Positions 38,418 to 47,369 of a stretch of 64,000 nucleotides of DNA are shown one piece after another. Under the pieces are notes generated by a model. That model was not told the origin of the DNA. It worked only from the letters and a program-made list of their open reading frames with translations, and did no database searches. A program made the translations under genes and the position numbers. Origin of the DNA: Propionibacterium sp. oral taxon 192 str. F0372 (GTDB taxonomy: Bacteria > Actinomycetota > Actinomycetes > Propionibacteriales > Propionibacteriaceae); NCBI RefSeq assembly GCF_000413315.1, contig NZ_KE340297.1, positions 929,013-993,012 on the forward strand, written 5' to 3'. Position 1 is the stretch's first letter, and each line of letters opens with the position of its first letter.

Positions 38418-38894
38418 TCAGTTGAGGTCGGCGGCCTCGGAGCTGTCGGAGTCGTCGTCGGGCAGGTGGACGTCGGTGACGTTGATGTTGACCTCCACGA
38501 CCTCTAGGCCGGTAGTGGCCTCAAGCTGCTCGATGATGTTGCGGCGGATGGCGTTGGAGACCTCGACGATGGAGACGCCGTACTCGACCACCACAGTGAC
38601 CTCGATGGCGGCCTGGGTCTCACCCTTCTGGACGCTGATGCCGCCGGCGACGTTGGTCTGGGCGTTGGGGATGCGGTCGGTCACCGCGCTGAAGGCGCGG
38701 CGCACGGCGTTGCCCATGTCGTAGACGCCGGGCACCTCACGAGCGGCCATGCCGGCGATCTTGGCGACGACGTTCTCGTCGATGGTGGTCACGCCGTGCG
38801 AGGTCTGGAGGGGGCTGCGGGGGGTTTTATCCTCCTCGGCCTTCTCGTTGCGCTCGCGCTGCTGGCCGGTCTGGGGCATAGTGTTGTTGCTCAT
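38418..38894 (-). CDS. Asp23/Gls24 family envelope stress protein, first gene of operon
   Basis: 158 residues. GVTTIDENVVAKIAGMAAREVPGVYDMG near residues 34-61, AAIEVTVVVEYGVSIVEVSNAIRRNI and EVVEVNINVTDVHLP are textbook Asp23. ATG 38894 follows AGAGGC. The 38895-39181 spacer upstream must hold the operon promoter; no clear sigma-70 or ECF motif could be assigned. Confidence 0.92.
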   Translation of the reverse strand: MSNNTMPQTGQQRERNEKAEEDKTPRSPLQTSHGVTTIDENVVAKIAGMAAREVPGVYDMGNAVRRAFSAVTDRIPNAQTNVAGGISVQKGETQAAIEVTVVVEYGVSIVEVSNAIRRNIIEQLEATTGLEVVEVNINVTDVHLPDDDSDSSEAADLN

Positions 38895-39120
38895 TGGAGC
38901 CTCTTTCGTTGATCCGTGAAATGGATGGCGACGGGATGTGGTGGTGCGCGGTTCAGCAACTGGTCCGTCAAGGCGCCTCGGTGGCTGCCGTGGTCGGCTC
39001 GTGTGAGTGGCCGACTTGACTGACTGGTGTTGCTGCCCGTCATGATTGCCGCGCTTAAAGAAGGACGCCGCGGACTAGGAAATCCTCACGAACTTATTCT
39101 GTGGCGTGCGTCAAAAATGG

Positions 39121-39169
39121 TGAAGTGGGTTGTGTGGAGGCGGTGAGGGCCTCCACACAACCCACTTCA
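39121..39169 (-). terminator. Strong rho-independent terminator after glsB
   Basis: A perfect 20-bp stem, TGAAGTGGGTTGTGTGGAGG against its exact complement at 39150-39169, with a 9-nt loop. On the minus strand it is followed by CCATTTTTG. It insulates glsB from the Asp23 operon. Confidence 0.93.
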
Positions 39170-39181
39170 GGGCGCTGAGGG

Positions 39182-39439
39182 CTACTTGCGGCCGGTGATG
39201 CTCAGGTAGATGGAGATCGAAACGATGGCGGCCACGAGGGACAGGGCCCACCTGATCCAATCTATCCCGTCGGTGTGGGCGACGTTGAAGAAGCTGGCTA
39301 CTGCGCCTCCGATGAATGCACCCACGGCGCCCAGCAAGATGGTCCACAGGATTGAGATGTTCTGATTGCCCCGCATGATGAGCCGAGCGAGGGCGCCGAG
39401 TACGGCACCGACGATGATCATTCCGATTAATGACAGCAT
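39182..39439 (-). CDS. GlsB/YeaQ/YmgE family stress membrane protein
   Basis: 85 residues with three hydrophobic glycine-rich segments: LIGMIIVGAVLGALARLIM, ISILWTILLGAVGAFIGGAV and WALSLVAAIVSISIYL. RBS AGAGGAAG before ATG 39439. GlsB proteins commonly lie near Asp23 genes. Its own terminator suggests separate control. Confidence 0.9.
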   Translation of the reverse strand: MLSLIGMIIVGAVLGALARLIMRGNQNISILWTILLGAVGAFIGGAVASFFNVAHTDGIDWIRWALSLVAAIVSISIYLSITGRK

Positions 39440-39801
39440 GGTTTCTTCCTCTGAGAAGGTCCGATGAGATGGAGATGTTCTCCAACCGGACGTTGAAACA
39501 TTCTGGCGTCGTGTCAGTCAGTCGTGAGATGACACAAGAAGCTCTATTGAGAGACGCCACTGAAGCGTTAATCGTCACGGGCTAGGAACGTGGCATGCGT
39601 TACATCGTCGCGGGGCTGGTCTGCCCGTCGGCGGTGAGCTTCGGCGCGGTGAAAGTGCGCACCTGGCGTCGTTCCTCGACTTGCCTCAAGACGGCAGTCG
39701 GATTCTGGCTCGGATCATGATTGTGTTCATCCGTCAGGCGGTGATGACCGGTTCGTGAATTATTCTTGTCCTGCTCTTCAACCCGATGAGGAGGGTCATA
39801 C
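39440..39801. other. Spacer between glsB and the BCCT transporter
   Basis: 362 bases holding the divergent promoters. No supported gene or clear operator seen. GAGGAGG at about 39787-39794 is the ribosome site of the BCCT gene. Confidence 0.5.
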
Positions 39802-41628
39802 ATGTCATATCAGCCCCATACCAGGTCCAGGGCCGCGAGGGTCGCGACCCAGACGATACGCACGCTTGTCACGGGCGCCCCCACCCCGCGCGAGAAGGCC
39901 ATCATCCCGGACCATCCGGCACTGGAGCCGTTGCCCGAGGGAATGGAATCCGAGCGCCCGGGCACCCTCGACAAGGTGGTCTTCGGGATCTCGGCAGGTG
40001 TAGTCATCGCCTTCGTGCTATGGGGCATCGCCGCCCCTTCGTCGCTGAAGGCCACCGCCGACGCTGGGCTGTCCTGGGTGGTCACCAACATGGGCTGGTT
40101 GTTCGCGCTGTCGGCCACCGGCATGGTGTTCTTCATCTTGTGGCTGGCCGCATCGAAGTACGGCAACATCCCCCTGGGCCGCGATGGCGAGACTCCCGAG
40201 TTCTCCACCGCCTCGTGGGTGGCCATGATGTTCTCGGCAGGCATGGGGATCGGTCTGATGTTCTACGGCGCCGCCGAGCCGCTGTCCCATTTCGTCACCG
40301 CCCCGCCGGGAACTGGCGACGCCGGATCGACCAGCGTCGCGCTGTCAACCACCCTGTTTCACTGGGGCCTGCACCCGTGGGCGATCTACGCCCTCGTCGG
40401 GGTATCCATTGCCTACTCGGTGTTCCGTAAGGGCCGCCCGCTGACCATCTCTGGGGTGTTCTCCTCGCTGCTCGGGCGAAATACCTACGGCCCGGCAGGA
40501 AAGGTGATCGACGTCTTCGCCATCTTCGCCACCCTGTTTGGTTCGGCCACCTCGCTGGGCATCGGTGCCCTGCAGATCGCCGAAGGAGCCCGCATCGTCG
40601 GTTGGGCGGACAACGTCGGCAATGTCTTCTATGTGTTGCTGATCACGGTGTTGACTATCTGTTTCATCCTGTCCGCGGTCTCCGGAGTCGCCAAAGGCAT
40701 CCAGTATCTGTCGAACATCAACATGGTGCTGGCCGTCGTGCTCGCGCTCTTCGTTTTTGTTCTCGGGCCGACGGTGTTCATCCTCAATCTGTTGCCCACC
40801 GCCCTGGGCACCTACCTGCAAGATCTCATGGCGATGGCGGCCCGCACCGGTGCCACCAGCTCCGATGCCTCGGTCTGGCTGGGTAGTTGGACCATCTTCT
40901 ACTGGGCCTGGTGGATCTCCTGGACTCCCTTTGTCGGTATGTTCATCGCCCGCATCTCGCGGGGGCGGACAATCCGTCAGTTCATCGCCGGGGTGCTGCT
41001 GCTGCCCAGCGCGGTGTCCCTGGTGTGGTTTGCGATCTTCGGCGGTGCTGCAATCCACGCGGAACAGTCCGGTGCCGGAATCTCCGAGGCTGGCTCCTCG
41101 GAGGCCACGCTATTCGCCCTGCTCGACACCATGCCGTTGTCGGTGATCACCTCGGTGATCGTCATGATCTTGGTGGCGATCTTCTTCGTATCGGGCGCCG
41201 ACGCCGCTTCCATCGTGATGGGCACCATCTCCGAGAACGGCACCATCGAACCCCGCAGGTGGACGGTCATCTTCTGGGGTGCCGCCACCGGTGCCGTCGC
41301 CGCGGTCATGTTGGTCGTCGGCGGCTCGGATGCCCTGAATGGTCTCCAGTCGGTGACCATCATGGCGGCCCTGCCATTCCTTTTCGTCATGCTAGCGATG
41401 GCTGTGGCCCTAGTGCGTGACCTGTACACCGATCCAATGATCGTGCGCGGCCGCTATGCACGCACGGCCATCGAAGCCGCCATCGTCGAGGGCGTCTCGC
41501 AGCATGGCGACGACTTCGCCCTGGCCGTGGCCCAGACCCCGCCAGGTGCCGGCGTGGGTGCAATGATCGACGAGGCCCACAAGACCGGTGAGATCCCGGC
41601 GGCGCAAGAAGATCCTGCGGACGAGTGA
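39802..41628 (+). CDS. BCCT family betaine/carnitine/choline transporter
   Basis: 608 residues with the twelve-segment BCCT pattern. The MMFSAGMGIGLMFYGAAEPL segment and YWAWWISWTPFVGMFIARIS are family signatures; the tryptophans line the trimethylammonium site. The glycine-rich GMGIGL form fits Na+-coupled BetP-like carriers rather than the CaiT exchanger. A 55-residue N-terminus and an acidic C-tail flank the core; a role in osmoprotection is inferred. Confidence 0.92.
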   Translation: MSYQPHTRSRAARVATQTIRTLVTGAPTPREKAIIPDHPALEPLPEGMESERPGTLDKVVFGISAGVVIAFVLWGIAAPSSLKATADAGLSWVVTNMGWLFALSATGMVFFILWLAASKYGNIPLGRDGETPEFSTASWVAMMFSAGMGIGLMFYGAAEPLSHFVTAPPGTGDAGSTSVALSTTLFHWGLHPWAIYALVGVSIAYSVFRKGRPLTISGVFSSLLGRNTYGPAGKVIDVFAIFATLFGSATSLGIGALQIAEGARIVGWADNVGNVFYVLLITVLTICFILSAVSGVAKGIQYLSNINMVLAVVLALFVFVLGPTVFILNLLPTALGTYLQDLMAMAARTGATSSDASVWLGSWTIFYWAWWISWTPFVGMFIARISRGRTIRQFIAGVLLLPSAVSLVWFAIFGGAAIHAEQSGAGISEAGSSEATLFALLDTMPLSVITSVIVMILVAIFFVSGADAASIVMGTISENGTIEPRRWTVIFWGAATGAVAAVMLVVGGSDALNGLQSVTIMAALPFLFVMLAMAVALVRDLYTDPMIVRGRYARTAIEAAIVEGVSQHGDDFALAVAQTPPGAGVGAMIDEAHKTGEIPAAQEDPADE

Positions 41629-41635
41629 CCTCACG

Positions 41636-41673
41636 CAACGGGCCCGCGGTGGGAATCCGCCGCGGGCCCGTTG
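41636..41673. terminator. Bidirectional terminator between BCCT and antiporter genes
   Basis: 14-bp perfect stem CAACGGGCCCGCGG / CCGCGGGCCCGTTG separated by 10 bases, starting 8 bases after the BCCT stop, followed by TGCTTTG. The convergent antiporter ends 14 bases further on. Confidence 0.85.
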
Positions 41674-41686
41674 TGCTTTGTCAGTC

Positions 41687-43159
41687 CTAGAATTCGTGGC
41701 CGTCTCCGTCGACATCACCGTCGATGATCACCGGAGTGTATTGGCCGCGGCCATGGTAGCGCCGCCAAGTGATGAAGGACTCACCCAGCAGGAATAGGGT
41801 GATCGCTGCGCCCAGGGCCTTGGCCCACACCGGCTCGGCAAAGAACAGGCAGACCATCGCCATCAGGGTGGGAACCAGGAAACGCAGGGTCCAGCCGATG
41901 TAGCCGCCGAAGGACGGCATCGCCACCCCGCGCTCCTCGGCGACGGCTTTCACCATGAAATTCGGACCGTTGCCGATGTAGGTGATGGCACCGCAGGAGA
42001 CCGAACCCACCGAGATCGCCTCCAGCCAGTACACCGGAACACCAGTCGCCACCACCCGGGCGACGCCGGGCAGCACACTCGGGTCATTGCCGAGCACCGA
42101 AGCCATCTCGAAGAAGGTGGCGTAGGTGGGGGCATTGTCTAAGAAGGCGGACAGCGAACCGGAGAAGACATAGAAGGTGATGGTGTTGAGCGGCAGGTTG
42201 TGGGCCACCTGGCCGAGGTATTCCAGGGCTGGGATCATGGTGAGGAAGATGCCGATGAAGATGACCGCCACCTCACGGATCGGGCCCCAGGAGAACTGGT
42301 TGTACTCGAAACGTACCTGCTTCGACCCGGTCAGATAGGAGCCCGCGGCGGCGGTGAGGAAGACGATCTCCCGGAAAGGTACATAGGCGGTCCACGCGGC
42401 GTGGCCCTCCTCAATGGCGTGCAGATCGGCTGACGGTACCAGCGCGACGGCCGCGATCACCATGGTGAACCAGAAGAACGAGGAGGCTCCCAGGATGCGG
42501 ATCGGCTCGATCTCCACGTCGTCGCGTACCTTGGCGACGATGTCTTCCTGCGCATAGGCCTTCGTGTCCAGGGCGTAGTAGATCGCCAACAGCATGATAT
42601 TGATGAAGGCCCACATGGGCAGCAACTGGAAGGTCCAGGTGAATGGCACACCGCGCAGGAAGCCCATGAACAGCGGGGGATCACCCAGGGGGGTGAGCAT
42701 GCCACCATTGTTGGCTACGACCAGGATCGCGAAGATCACGGTGTGGACTTTTTTGTCGCGTTCCTGGTTGATATTGAGCAGGGGGCGGATGAGCAGCATT
42801 GCGGCGCCGGTGGTGCCGATGAACGATGCGATGACCGCACCGATGGCTAAAGCGATGGTGTTGTTGCGTGGGATGGCTCGGATATCACCTTTGAGGAATA
42901 ACCCGCCGGAGACCACGAACAAGGCGAACAGCAACAAGATGAACTGCACGTACTCGAACACAGCATGACCGACTCGGCCCCAGTTCAGGAGCTGGGCCAC
43001 CCAGATGGCCGTCGGCACCCCGAGGATGAGGGCGACGCCGAGTTGGAACCGCCAGTCCTCCCACCGGTGGGCGGTGGCCGGAATGAGCGGCATCAAGGCG
43101 ATGCTGAGCAACATGATGACGAAGGGGATGATTCCCCACCAAGGAACAAGCGCTTCCAC
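41687..43159 (-). CDS. NhaD/ArsB-superfamily sodium:proton antiporter
   Basis: 490 residues with about 12 membrane segments. Family features: FIGTTGAAMLLIRPLL, ANNGGMLTPLGDPPLFMGFL and, in the second half, FLDNAPTYATFFE and YIGNGPNFMVKAVAEE, the paired inverted-repeat loops of the ion transporter superfamily. Often annotated as citrate or Na+/H+ carrier; the ion is not certain. Convergent with the BCCT gene, both fitting salt stress. Confidence 0.85.
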   Translation of the reverse strand: MEALVPWWGIIPFVIMLLSIALMPLIPATAHRWEDWRFQLGVALILGVPTAIWVAQLLNWGRVGHAVFEYVQFILLLFALFVVSGGLFLKGDIRAIPRNNTIALAIGAVIASFIGTTGAAMLLIRPLLNINQERDKKVHTVIFAILVVANNGGMLTPLGDPPLFMGFLRGVPFTWTFQLLPMWAFINIMLLAIYYALDTKAYAQEDIVAKVRDDVEIEPIRILGASSFFWFTMVIAAVALVPSADLHAIEEGHAAWTAYVPFREIVFLTAAAGSYLTGSKQVRFEYNQFSWGPIREVAVIFIGIFLTMIPALEYLGQVAHNLPLNTITFYVFSGSLSAFLDNAPTYATFFEMASVLGNDPSVLPGVARVVATGVPVYWLEAISVGSVSCGAITYIGNGPNFMVKAVAEERGVAMPSFGGYIGWTLRFLVPTLMAMVCLFFAEPVWAKALGAAITLFLLGESFITWRRYHGRGQYTPVIIDGDVDGDGHEF

Positions 43160-43505
43160 GAGTTCTCCCTACAGGGACGGATCTGAATCCGCGACGCCGG
43201 TGTCTGACAAAAAATCATGGTATCGGTGGATGGCGCGGGTGGGGCCAGAATGCCCGCGGATTGTCACCACCTTGTCTGGTCACCCGATGCGCTGTTTCCT
43301 GTGGGAATTCCTGCCCACGGCTGTGATCAGGCACCATGCGCGGTTGTGGGTGACGTGTGAAAACAGCGGCCGGTGGGTGCCCCGGATACCCCTCTGTGTA
43401 TCAAGTTGTCCACAAATCCAGTGGACCCATTGTGGGTGCCGCTTGGCGGTGAATATGGTGTTTTTGCTGTGAAAGCCCCCATCAGCAGCGGAAAGGCTCA
43501 CCTCC
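43160..43505. other. Divergent spacer between antiporter and Tad locus
   Basis: 346 bases with no gene. Contains one perfect TTGTCCACA 9-mer at 43406-43414 and GAAAGG as the weak ribosome site of the next gene. Confidence 0.5.
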
Positions 43506-44177
43506 ATGAGCGTCTCACCCACCGTGATTGCGTCGAGCCGCCGGGCGGGTAACGGTGCTCGGCTCGAACCGGACGCGCACATTCCACACCCTGCCCGCCC
43601 GTCGACGCGACGCAACCCGCGCCTTATCATCGCCGGGGTGCTGCTCGTGTGCCTCGGCGCGCTGGGGAGCGCCTGGTTGTGGACCGCGGGGCGCGATGAG
43701 GTCGCGATCGTCGTCACCGCTCGCGATATTCCTGCTGGTCAAGTGATTGTCCGTGAAGATCTCACCACCGTGAAGATCGCTGCCACCGTCCAGGTGATGA
43801 GGATCCCGGCAACCGACATCGGCACCCTTCTCGGGGCTCGTGCCGCTCGTGATCTTCCCAGCGGGGTGATTATCGACCCATCGGCACTCACCGCTCAGAT
43901 GGTTACCCCAGGTCGCGCCCATATCGGGCTCGCCCTGCCCGACGGCCGACTGCCCAACCGGCCATTACCGTCCGGTGCCCGCATCCGGGTTATCGGGGTG
44001 GACGCTGGTGCCAATGGGGAGGTCACGGTGGATACCCCGGGAATGGTGGTGGCCCCGCCGACCCGCTCCGCCCAGGGAAGCTGGCTCGTCGACGTGGAGG
44101 TTGATGCCAGTCAGGCCTCGAAAGTCGCGGCCCTGGCTGCCGCCGACCAGGTGGTGCTCGTGTGGGAGGGAGTCTGA
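43506..44177 (+). CDS. CpaB/RcpC-like SAF domain protein of Tad pilus locus
   Basis: 223 residues. A basic N-terminus, one membrane segment (LIIAGVLLVCLGALGSAWLW) and a SAF domain (VTARDIPAGQVIVREDL...). In Tad systems this family is periplasmic; in Gram-positives its role is unclear. First gene of a tight nine-gene operon; its stop overlaps the next start. Confidence 0.8.
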   Translation: MSVSPTVIASSRRAGNGARLEPDAHIPHPARPSTRRNPRLIIAGVLLVCLGALGSAWLWTAGRDEVAIVVTARDIPAGQVIVREDLTTVKIAATVQVMRIPATDIGTLLGARAARDLPSGVIIDPSALTAQMVTPGRAHIGLALPDGRLPNRPLPSGARIRVIGVDAGANGEVTVDTPGMVVAPPTRSAQGSWLVDVEVDASQASKVAALAAADQVVLVWEGV

Positions 44178-45082
44178 TGCCGATCACCTTGGTGACCAGC
44201 GCCGGTGGCTCGCCGGGGGCGACGACCACCGCCCTGGGCCTCGCCCTGACCTGGCCGGGAGCGGTGCTTTTGACCGATGCCGATCCTCATCCGATGCAAT
44301 CGGTGCTTGCCGGATACCTGAGGGGAGCACCGGCCGGTGGGCGTGGGTTGGCTGGCCTGGCCCAGGAATACCGGTCGGGGACAGAGCGGGTGAGCCCCCA
44401 CGATCAAGCAATCGCGCTGGAGGCAGACGATCACCGGCGTCGTTTTCTGCCGGGGTTTACCCATCCTGGCCAGGCCCGGCTCTTTGAGCCCTTCTGGGAC
44501 CGGCTGGTACGGGGTTTCGATGATTTTGACGGCGATGTCATCGTCGACTGCGGCCGCCTCGGGCCCGAGGGCCTTCCCAGCCCATTGCTCGCTGCGGCCC
44601 GTCAACTGCTGCTGGTCAGTAGGTCGAGTCTCGCCCAAGTGGGTGTCACCAAGGTCTTCTGGGATGAACTGTCCACCGAGACTACCCGCCACGGCACTCT
44701 AGCCGGGTTGGTGGTCGTCGGCGCCGGTCACCCCTATTCCGCAGCCGAGATCAGCAAGCACCTGAAGATCCCACTGCTCGGCGAATTGCCCCTCGACACC
44801 GCCGTCGCCCAGGTGCTCTCCGATGGGGCGTCACAACCCCGCAAGATGACTGATCGTCCCTTGTGGCGCGGTTATCGTGCGCTTACCACGAGGTTATGCC
44901 CGGCGGCTGGGGTGAGTACCCCTGCCCGAAGGGCACGATCCCTTCCCGAGGATCCTGCCGATCCCGGCAGGCCACTGCCGGTGACATCCCATCGTGGCCT
45001 TCCAGGGGTCGGAGCTCATCAAGGATTCCGCAACACGGCCCCAGGTAATGCCGGTGACCGGATGGCAGGAGCATCCCGATGA
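44177..45082 (+). CDS. CpaE/TadZ-like ParA-fold protein with degenerate P-loop
   Basis: 301 residues from ATG 44177. It has the ParA/MinD fold pattern: TLVTSAGGSPGATTTALGLAL, DADPHPM, VIVDCGRLG and LLLVSRSSLAQVG. The P-loop reads GGSPGATTT without the lysines of KGGVGKTT, so ATP hydrolysis is doubtful; TadZ proteins often have such atypical loops and act as polar localisers. A proline/arginine-rich tail follows residue 240. Confidence 0.75.
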   Translation: MPITLVTSAGGSPGATTTALGLALTWPGAVLLTDADPHPMQSVLAGYLRGAPAGGRGLAGLAQEYRSGTERVSPHDQAIALEADDHRRRFLPGFTHPGQARLFEPFWDRLVRGFDDFDGDVIVDCGRLGPEGLPSPLLAAARQLLLVSRSSLAQVGVTKVFWDELSTETTRHGTLAGLVVVGAGHPYSAAEISKHLKIPLLGELPLDTAVAQVLSDGASQPRKMTDRPLWRGYRALTTRLCPAAGVSTPARRARSLPEDPADPGRPLPVTSHRGLPGVGAHQGFRNTAPGNAGDRMAGASR

Positions 45083-46512
45083 GCCCCCGTATCGACTCCG
45101 AGCTGCCCCCACCTCCCCTGGGCGAGGCGCTCTCTGCCCTGCGCCCCTGCCCTCCGGGCATCGGTGGGGTCGCAAACAGCCAGCCGAACCCCACTCCCGA
45201 GCGGGAAACCGGAATTGACTGGGCCGAGGTTGTCGCCTTACGACGTGCAGCCTCGGAGAGGATCAACGAAAATACCCAGCACTGGGCTACCGAGAACGGC
45301 ACGACGATGGCCGAGGCTGATCGCCGGATGATGGGCCGCTCGGTCATCCGTCGCGTCGTGCGCGAACACGCCCAGCGCCTATCGGCGAGCGGGCGGGAGC
45401 TGTGGGATCTCACCCTGGAACAGGCATATGCCTCAGCCACCGAGGACGCCATCTTCGGTTATGGGAGGATGCAGCCGCTGTTCGACATTCCCGACGCGGA
45501 AAATATCGAAATCCACGGCTTCGACTGCGTCATCGTTCAGTACGGCGATGGACGCAGGGTGCCGCATGCCCCGGTCGCCGATTCCGATGAGGAATTCGTC
45601 GATGCGATTCGTTTCCTCGGTGCGACGGCGAACCCACCCCGGGCCTTCGACGATGCCCATCCCACGATGACCCTGGCCCTCGGCGACCGGTTCCGGCTGC
45701 ATGCCATGGGCTTCGGTATCGCCGACCGCCCGTCGGTGGTGATCCGCCAGCACCTGCTCACCGATGTCGACCTGAATACCTTGTCACACCGCGGATTGAT
45801 GCCTCTGGAAGTGGCCCGGTTCCTGGCCGCCTGCGTGCGGGCCCACCGCTCCATCGTGATCAGTGGTGACCAAGGCGCAGGGAAGACCACCTTGTTGCGG
45901 GGGCTGATCGCCGCTATCCCATCCACCGAACGGATCGGCACCTTGGAAACAGACTATGAACTGCTCACCCATCTGTTGCCCGGACGACGCAACATGATCG
46001 CCCTGCAGGCCCGTACCGGGCTGGGGGAGTACCGTGATGGGCGCCGGGTCGGCGAGTACACCGTCGCCGATCTCATTCCCGAAGCGCTGCGGCAGAATCT
46101 GTCCCGGGTGATCGTCGGCGAGGTGCGCGGCGCGGAGGCCGGGGCCATGTTCGAGGCAATGCAGTCCGGCGCAGGCACGATGAGCACAACCCACTCCCAC
46201 TCCGCTTCGTCAACCATGGATCGATTGGCCGCCCGGGCTGCCCAGGGCGGGGTGCTGGATATCAACGACGCCTTCCGGCAGATCGCCTTCAACCTGCACC
46301 TGCTCGTGCACATCTGCCTGGTCGACGACACCTGGCGTGGCGGGGTGCGACGTCGTTTCATCTCCGAGATCCGTGAGATCACCGGGGCACTGGAACGTGA
46401 CCGGCCCGTCACCCATGTGGCCTACCGGGCCGATGCGAACGGGCAGCCGCTGGAATTCCAGCCGAGTGCCACCCTGATGAATGAGCTTGCCCCGGTGTGG
46501 AGTACGCCATGA
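45079..46512 (+). CDS. tadA: TadA/CpaF family secretion ATPase
   Basis: 477 residues. Hexameric ATPase powering Flp pilus assembly. Walker A SGDQGAGKTT, Asp box and Walker B LSRVIVGEVRGAE, and His box TMSTTHSHSA are intact. The N-terminal 130 residues are the usual CpaF helical domain. Overlaps both neighbours by four bases. Confidence 0.95.
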   Translation: MSPRIDSELPPPPLGEALSALRPCPPGIGGVANSQPNPTPERETGIDWAEVVALRRAASERINENTQHWATENGTTMAEADRRMMGRSVIRRVVREHAQRLSASGRELWDLTLEQAYASATEDAIFGYGRMQPLFDIPDAENIEIHGFDCVIVQYGDGRRVPHAPVADSDEEFVDAIRFLGATANPPRAFDDAHPTMTLALGDRFRLHAMGFGIADRPSVVIRQHLLTDVDLNTLSHRGLMPLEVARFLAACVRAHRSIVISGDQGAGKTTLLRGLIAAIPSTERIGTLETDYELLTHLLPGRRNMIALQARTGLGEYRDGRRVGEYTVADLIPEALRQNLSRVIVGEVRGAEAGAMFEAMQSGAGTMSTTHSHSASSTMDRLAARAAQGGVLDINDAFRQIAFNLHLLVHICLVDDTWRGGVRRRFISEIREITGALERDRPVTHVAYRADANGQPLEFQPSATLMNELAPVWSTP

Positions 46513-47369
46513 ATGCCGCGTTTCCCGCTGTGGCGGCAGCTCTCATCCTGCTAGGTGGGTGCTTGGTGACCGCCGGGATCCGAGGTATTGGGTTGAGGTT
46601 TCCCGGTAGGTCTCTGCGGCGAGGCCGCTGGCGGTTGCCCTCCCGTTCGGTGCAGATTCGTGGCGGGGTTGGTTTCGCCGCAGGTGCGGTGATCACCTTG
46701 ATCACCGGGATCGTGCCCGCGGTGGTGCTGTTGCCGGTGATGGCGGTGATGCTGCCGGATTTGCTCGGGCGCATCCCGCATCCCGACGTCGAACTGCTCG
46801 AAGCGCTGGACCGATGGGTGCGGTTGTTGGCGGCTGCGGTCGCCACCGGGAAATCGGTTTCCGATGCCGTCCGCTCCACTCGTGCCCAGGCCCCGCCCGC
46901 TCTGGCTGGGGTAATCACCTCCTTCCTAGACCGGCTCGGTGCTCGGTGGAGTGTCCGGGATGCGTTGCTGGCGATGGCCGACGAACTGGATGCCGCGGAT
47001 GCCGACGCGATCTGTGCTGCCTTGGTACTCATCTCCGAACGCGGCGGAGTTGGCGCGTCGACAACCCTTGATGCGCTCGCCGCGAATATCCAGGCGAGAC
47101 TTCGCGCACTGCGGGAGATCAACGCCGAACGCGCGAAACCTCAGGTGGTGGTGCGCCAGGTTACTTTGATCACCCTGTGCGGCCTGGTGTTGGTGATGGT
47201 CATGTCCCCTGGCTACTTCCACCCCTATACCACCCCACTAGGACAGTTGCTCGGGCTCGGGTTGGGAGCCTGCTATCTAGGGTCGTTGGTGATGCTGCGC
47301 AGGCTCGCCCTGCCACCACGCCGGGCACGGATCCTCGTCGTGTCCAGATCGGAGGTGAGCCATGCCTGA
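46509..47369 (+). CDS. tadB: TadB-like type II secretion F domain protein
   Basis: 286 residues. Membrane segments near the N-terminus and two at the C-terminus bracket a cytoplasmic T2SSF helical domain (LEALDRWVRLLAAAVATGKSVSDAVR...). Start ATG 46509 overlaps tadA. Forms the membrane platform with the next gene. Confidence 0.85.
   Translation: MNAAFPAVAAALILLGGCLVTAGIRGIGLRFPGRSLRRGRWRLPSRSVQIRGGVGFAAGAVITLITGIVPAVVLLPVMAVMLPDLLGRIPHPDVELLEALDRWVRLLAAAVATGKSVSDAVRSTRAQAPPALAGVITSFLDRLGARWSVRDALLAMADELDAADADAICAALVLISERGGVGASTTLDALAANIQARLRALREINAERAKPQVVVRQVTLITLCGLVLVMVMSPGYFHPYTTPLGQLLGLGLGACYLGSLVMLRRLALPPRRARILVVSRSEVSHA

Noticed and set aside
43406..43414. Perfect TTGTCCACA box upstream of the Tad locus
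   Set aside because: A single 9-mer is expected about once by chance in a window this size; no cluster surrounds it.
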